Shown here piece after piece: positions 5,690 to 8,303 of a stretch of 8,303 nucleotides of DNA. The stretch comes from Candidatus Zixiibacteriota bacterium (lineage in GTDB: Bacteria; Zixibacteria; MSB-5A5; GN15; PGXB01), in assembly GCA_030591405.1 (NCBI GenBank), contig JAUVBC010000087.1, positions 1-8,303 of the forward strand, in the 5' to 3' direction. A program made the translations under genes and the position numbers. How positions within the stretch are numbered: position 1 is the stretch's first letter; each line of letters opens with the position of its first letter. A model generated the notes under the pieces. It searched no databases, was not told the origin of the DNA, and was given only the letters and a program-made list of their open reading frames with translations.

Positions 5690-7027
5690 ATGAATAAACA
5701 TATTATTGGTTTATTGTTATTATTTACAATATCTACAATCTTCTTTGCATGCAGCGACCGGGGAAATACTATCGTTGTTAATGAATTTGAATCATCCGCC
5801 GGTGTCTATGTCCATAGTCATGAATTTGATGAAGAGTTAGGCTTTTGTATGTTTAACGATGTCGGCCTATTTCGGCATCTTAGTTATCGAACCTATGTCC
5901 CACCGGAATACAAAGGCATTACCGAAGGTGCACCTTACCCGGTTCTCTATTTGTTGTCCCCTTATGGCGATACCGATATGTTTTATATAAGTCGCAATTT
6001 AAGGGAAGTTGCTGATGGAATGATCGCATCCGGTGAAATTAATCCGATGATCATTGTCTGTGTTAATGGTTTTAATGGCTATGGTGGATCTTTCTACGGT
6101 AACTCTTTTGCCGGTGGAAAGTATGTTGATGCTATCGCCAGTATTCAAGATGAACCCACGACAGGTAGTTTGATTGATTTTATTGACGCTGCCTATAATA
6201 CAATATCAGATGGTCGTTTTCCGGGTAAAGCACGTGCCAATAGAGCAATCTCAGGTGTTGGTGTGGGCGGATATGGTGCTATGAGAATGGCAATTTCACA
6301 CAGTGAAAACTTTGGTTCGGTTTCGGCAGTCTCATCTCCTCTTGATTTTGATGGTGCGACTGGTAACGGAGGATTTGTTGAACTTTTTCAGCAGATTTTA
6401 CAAAATGCGAATCCCACTACTCGTGAAGAATTTAAAGAGTTGGATACATCGTACTCTTTCCCGTTACAAACAATGGTCTTTGCCGCGGCAGCCAGCTTTT
6501 CTCCGCATGACACCGATTATATTAATCCTGAGTTCTATCCTTATGATTGGAACGACCCAACCGGACCGCAACTTTGGAATTCCGATGATACTTTAAGAAT
6601 AACAGATACTTTGACATATTTTGAACCGTTTGGCCCGATTTCACCGATGAAATATCATTTGCCATTTTACTATAATACCAGTGCCGCCGGTGTAAATGCT
6701 AATTTCACATATCAGCCGATCTGGTCGCTCTGGCTTGAAAACAATATTGAATCAATTTTGGCTGATTATTCAGGCGCTCTTGATACAACGAATGTTCTTT
6801 TAATGACAACGGCCGATGCCAAATATAATTTCTATCGACAAACGCTTGATTTTGCATCACATTTGAAAACTGTTGCGACACCTGATACGGCGAACGGTTT
6901 TACTCATAACCTTGATAACATTTATTCCGGATACGAAGGATATGAAGCTACCGGCGAACGGTTTTTCTATGATATTTTAAGGGATCTTCTTAAATACCAT
7001 TCCGATAAATTTGAATTAACGGATTGA
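5690..7027 (+). CDS. Lipoprotein with esterase-D-like alpha/beta-hydrolase fold, probably catalytically inactive
   Basis: The 445-residue protein has a lipoprotein signal with a lipobox ending Phe-Ala-Cys21, so it is probably membrane-anchored on the periplasmic or outer face. Residues about 60-215 follow the putative-esterase (esterase D / PF00756-like) pattern: LSYRTYVPPEY at 64-74, a PVLYLLSPYGDTD strand-loop at 84-96, IIVCVNG at 121-127 and the nucleophile-elbow strand AISGVGVGGYGAMRMA at 186-201. In active members that elbow reads G-x-S-x-G; here it is G189-V-G191-V-G193, so the nucleophile Ser is Gly. The usual oxyanion 'HG' is Ser-Pro at 90-91. A candidate Asp (D376) remains, but the usual C-terminal catalytic His (in 'GGHxW') is not evident near YSGYEGYE at 412-419. 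It may serve as a binding or structural partner of the FadL-like channel. Two in-frame TGA codons (7025-7030) end the gene. Confidence 0.72.
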   Translation: MNKHIIGLLLLFTISTIFFACSDRGNTIVVNEFESSAGVYVHSHEFDEELGFCMFNDVGLFRHLSYRTYVPPEYKGITEGAPYPVLYLLSPYGDTDMFYISRNLREVADGMIASGEINPMIIVCVNGFNGYGGSFYGNSFAGGKYVDAIASIQDEPTTGSLIDFIDAAYNTISDGRFPGKARANRAISGVGVGGYGAMRMAISHSENFGSVSAVSSPLDFDGATGNGGFVELFQQILQNANPTTREEFKELDTSYSFPLQTMVFAAAASFSPHDTDYINPEFYPYDWNDPTGPQLWNSDDTLRITDTLTYFEPFGPISPMKYHLPFYYNTSAAGVNANFTYQPIWSLWLENNIESILADYSGALDTTNVLLMTTADAKYNFYRQTLDFASHLKTVATPDTANGFTHNLDNIYSGYEGYEATGERFFYDILRDLLKYHSDKFELTD

Positions 7028-7061
7028 TGAAATAATAACAGTGGTTTGTTAATAACCAAAT

Positions 7062-7096
7062 AAAGTCGGGATGATAAATAATCTTCCCGACTTTTT
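7062..7096 (+). terminator. Intrinsic (rho-independent) terminator after the esterase-like gene
   Basis: A perfect 10-bp stem AAAGTCGGGA (7062-7071) / TCCCGACTTT (7085-7094) with a 13-base loop runs into five T residues (7092-7096). It ends the porin-lipoprotein unit. The matching A-run on the left means it could also act weakly on the other strand, but no minus-strand gene is present. Confidence 0.85.
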
Positions 7097-7100
7097 AATT

Positions 7101-7105
7101 GGGAG
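7101..7105 (+). promoter_or_regulatory. Ribosome-binding site GGGAG supporting the GTG start at 7112
   Basis: GGGAG lies 6 bases before GTG at 7112. There is no in-frame ATG nearby upstream, and the family's N-terminal beta strand begins directly after this codon, so the GTG start is well supported. Confidence 0.65.
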
Positions 7106-7111
7106 CTGTTT

Positions 7112-7810
7112 GTGGAATATGATTTAATTTCAATCGGGGCCCATCCCGATGATGTCGAAGTCGGCACCGGTGGTGTTTTGATTAGTTTGAACAAAATGGG
7201 CTATCGCACCGGTATTGTTTACCTGACTGCCGGAGAGATGAGCACCGGCGGTACCCCGGAATTACGCGCCGAAGAATCTCTGGCGGCGGCCAAGGTGATC
7301 GGTTCCGATTTAATAGAAACATACAACTGGGGCGATTGTCAGCTTTTTGATACCTATGAAAGACGGCTGGAACTTGCCGCTCTGATCAGAGAGTGTCGTC
7401 CCAAAATAATTCTGGCGCCCGATCCGCATATTGGGCATGGTAGAAGACAATCACATCCTGACCATGTTGCCGCGGGGCAGATCGTTATCAACGCCGTTAA
7501 TTTCGCCACGCTCAAGAAGCTTCCGATTGAAGGCGAACCATACCTGACCCGACGGGTCTTCCAGTATTTTCTTCCGCCTGGTAAAACAGCTAATTTTGTC
7601 GTTGATATATCTGATTCCTTTGAGCAATGGATCGAGGCGTTAAAATGCCATAAGTCGCAATTTATGAATCCTGACAAATCAAAAAATTATATTTGGTCGC
7701 TCGAATCAATGGCTCGGTCATTTGGCATTCAGGCCGGATGTAAATATGGGCAGGGATTTTATAATACCGAACCGATGAAAATTGTCGACATCTTCGATCT
7801 GGTTAAATAG
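7112..7810 (+). CDS. bshB1: LmbE/PIG-L zinc deacetylase, probable bacillithiol biosynthesis deacetylase BshB1
   Basis: This 232-residue cytoplasmic enzyme would deacetylate GlcNAc-malate to GlcN-malate, the second step of bacillithiol synthesis. The N-terminal IGAHPDDVEVGTGG (8-21) holds the zinc ligands His11 and Asp14, with Asp13 the likely general base. HPDH at 115-118 supplies the third zinc ligand (His118). LTAGEMSTGGTPELRAEE at 38-55 corresponds to the substrate-binding LTxGExGTxGTxExRxxE stretch of BshB1. The C-terminal KYGQGFYNTEPMKIVDIFDL (211-230) is also characteristic of BshB1 rather than of other LmbE members. Length is typical. It starts with GTG and stands apart from the upstream unit behind a terminator. 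No bshA or bshC is in the window, so another small deacetylase role cannot be excluded. Confidence 0.78.
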   Translation: MEYDLISIGAHPDDVEVGTGGVLISLNKMGYRTGIVYLTAGEMSTGGTPELRAEESLAAAKVIGSDLIETYNWGDCQLFDTYERRLELAALIRECRPKIILAPDPHIGHGRRQSHPDHVAAGQIVINAVNFATLKKLPIEGEPYLTRRVFQYFLPPGKTANFVVDISDSFEQWIEALKCHKSQFMNPDKSKNYIWSLESMARSFGIQAGCKYGQGFYNTEPMKIVDIFDLVK

Positions 7811-7841
7811 TGCTAAATAGATCGAAATCCCCCGTAGTTTC

Positions 7842-7865
7842 GACAATTTTGTCACAAAATTTTGT
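7842..7865. repeat. Two back-to-back palindromes, GACAATTTTGTC and ACAAAATTTTGT
   Basis: GACAA-TT-TTGTC (7842-7853) is followed at once by the perfect 12-base palindrome ACAAAATTTTGT (7854-7865). The two share the TTTTGT core. They follow a TCGAAA/TTTCGA hairpin just after the bshB1 stop. They may be a weak terminator region, a regulator site or part of a dispersed repeat. Confidence 0.4.
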
Positions 7866-8147
7866 ACCGAGAACCCAAAACAGCTCCAAAAATTCCTTAT
7901 AAGTGCTTTCATGACCTTTGGTTACAACGAAAATGGGTTCGTTTCGCATATAAAAAGTTTTTGGCTAATCGGTTGAACCTCGTCGATAATTTCCTGTATT
8001 TTCATATTCGGTCATATACAGATAGATGCGGATATAATTAACGGTGATTTGGTGTGGAAAATGATTTGGAACATCTTTATAAGAGCATTTAATTGCAGAT
8101 GAATGATTTATAGATAACAAAATATGTGATTTACTTTTGGGCCAGAA

Positions 8148-8163
8148 TTTCATATTTTCATAT
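8148..8163 (+). repeat. Tandem 2 x 8-bp direct repeat TTTCATAT upstream of the methyltransferase gene
   Basis: TTTCATAT occurs twice with no spacer (8148-8155, 8156-8163), ending 21 bases before the ATG at 8185. A third exact copy lies at 8000-8007, followed by a partial copy (GGTCATAT, 8010-8017). The position overlaps where a promoter would be expected, so it could be an operator. In AT-rich DNA chance is also possible. Confidence 0.4.
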
Positions 8164-8184
8164 AAATTTGATAAGTAGGATAAT

Positions 8185-8303
8185 ATGAAAGAACCAATAA
8201 AGTATATAGATTTATTTTGTGGGGCAGGCGGCTGGTCGGAAGGAATGTCCCGGCAGGGCTTCAAATGTGTATATTCGGTTGATTTTTGGGGTCCTGCCGC
8301 CAT
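8185..8303 (+). CDS. N-terminus of a DNA (cytosine-5) methyltransferase (3' truncated by window edge)
   Basis: Translation from ATG at 8185 stays open to the window end (39 codons). It begins MKEPIKYIDLFCGAGGWSEG and continues Met-Ser-Arg-Gln-Gly-Phe, then a VYSVDFW segment. DLFCGAGG is motif I of C5-cytosine methyltransferases, where S-adenosylmethionine binds; the VD acidic pair about 20 residues later fits motif II. The catalytic PC motif IV and the target-recognition domain lie outside the window. AGGA at 8177-8180 is the ribosome site, 4 bases before the ATG. Such enzymes modify C in a short DNA target, either as part of a restriction-modification system or as solitary regulators; the neighbours needed to decide are beyond the edge. 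The frame on the opposite strand across this region is a shadow. Confidence 0.85.
   Translation, partial: MKEPIKYIDLFCGAGGWSEGMSRQGFKCVYSVDFWGPAA

Larger units (their letters stand above)
7811..8184. other. Gene-free AT-rich region before the methyltransferase gene
   Basis: These 374 bases show no supportable coding frame on either strand. Right after the deacetylase stop is a TCGAAA/TTTCGA hairpin (7822-7827 with 7838-7843, 10-base loop), then two adjacent palindromes. Farther on are AACGAA/TTCGTT (7926-7931 with 7938-7943) and, near the next gene, an 8-bp tandem repeat. A TATAAA at 8161-8166 could be a -10 element, but no good -35 is found at the right distance. The promoter of the methyltransferase gene is probably here but I cannot place it. 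Confidence 0.55.

Noticed and set aside
7354..7677. Minus-strand open frame inside bshB1
   Set aside because: Antisense to conserved catalytic regions; Cys/Ser-rich product typical of a shadow frame.
7718..7912. Minus-strand open frame overlapping the end of bshB1
   Set aside because: Two thirds of it lies on the noncoding strand of bshB1; no motif and no ribosome-site support.
8130..8158. TTTACT / TATTTT pair as a promoter for the methyltransferase gene
   Set aside because: Both hexamers match only 4 of 6 bases, which is expected by chance in DNA this AT-rich.
7965..8303. Open frame on the minus strand running to the window end
   Set aside because: It is antisense to the methyltransferase start, which has a textbook motif I; the minus-strand product shows no recognisable motif and is a shadow.

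Overview
The window looks like a chromosomal stretch of a Gram-negative (diderm) bacterium. It encodes a C-terminal-Phe outer-membrane beta-barrel of the FadL type, a lipobox lipoprotein and a periplasmic metal-binding protein. A bacillithiol-type deacetylase, moderate-to-low GC and generous intergenic spacing would fit the FCB/Zixibacteria-like candidate phyla, but that placement is an inference from style, not proof. All recognisable genes lie on the + strand.

Region 1 (1-3823) is a metal-uptake operon. It begins with the last 19 codons of a protein ending in a CxxC motif, as in Fur/Zur-family regulators. This tail overlaps the start of a ZnuA-like binding protein in an ATGA junction. ZnuC-like ATPase and ZnuB-like permease genes follow. 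Between znuA and znuC sits an unrelated secreted protein of about 395 residues with beta-propeller-like repeats, which is not a usual member of this operon. The ZnuA also lacks the usual first metal-ligand histidine.

Region 2 (3824-7096) starts with a 325-bp non-coding stretch holding a plausible promoter, a 9-bp inverted repeat in the predicted leader, and what may be a decayed dispersed repeat. A tight two-gene unit follows: a FadL/OmpP1-family outer-membrane protein and a lipoprotein with an esterase-D-like alpha/beta-hydrolase fold. In that lipoprotein the nucleophile serine is glycine and other active-site positions also look lost. A strong intrinsic terminator closes the unit.

Region 3 (7101-7810) is a GTG-started LmbE/PIG-L deacetylase most like BshB1 of bacillithiol synthesis. 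It begins only 15 bases after the terminator.

Region 4 (7811-8303) is a 374-bp AT-rich gene-free stretch with palindromes and an 8-bp tandem repeat. It leads into the first 39 codons of a DNA cytosine-5 methyltransferase cut off by the window edge. This may be the start of a restriction-modification or defence locus.

No tRNA, rRNA, CRISPR array, transposase or integrase was seen. The points most worth following are the extra gene in the zinc operon, the apparently dead esterase paired with the FadL-like porin, and the methyltransferase at the right edge.
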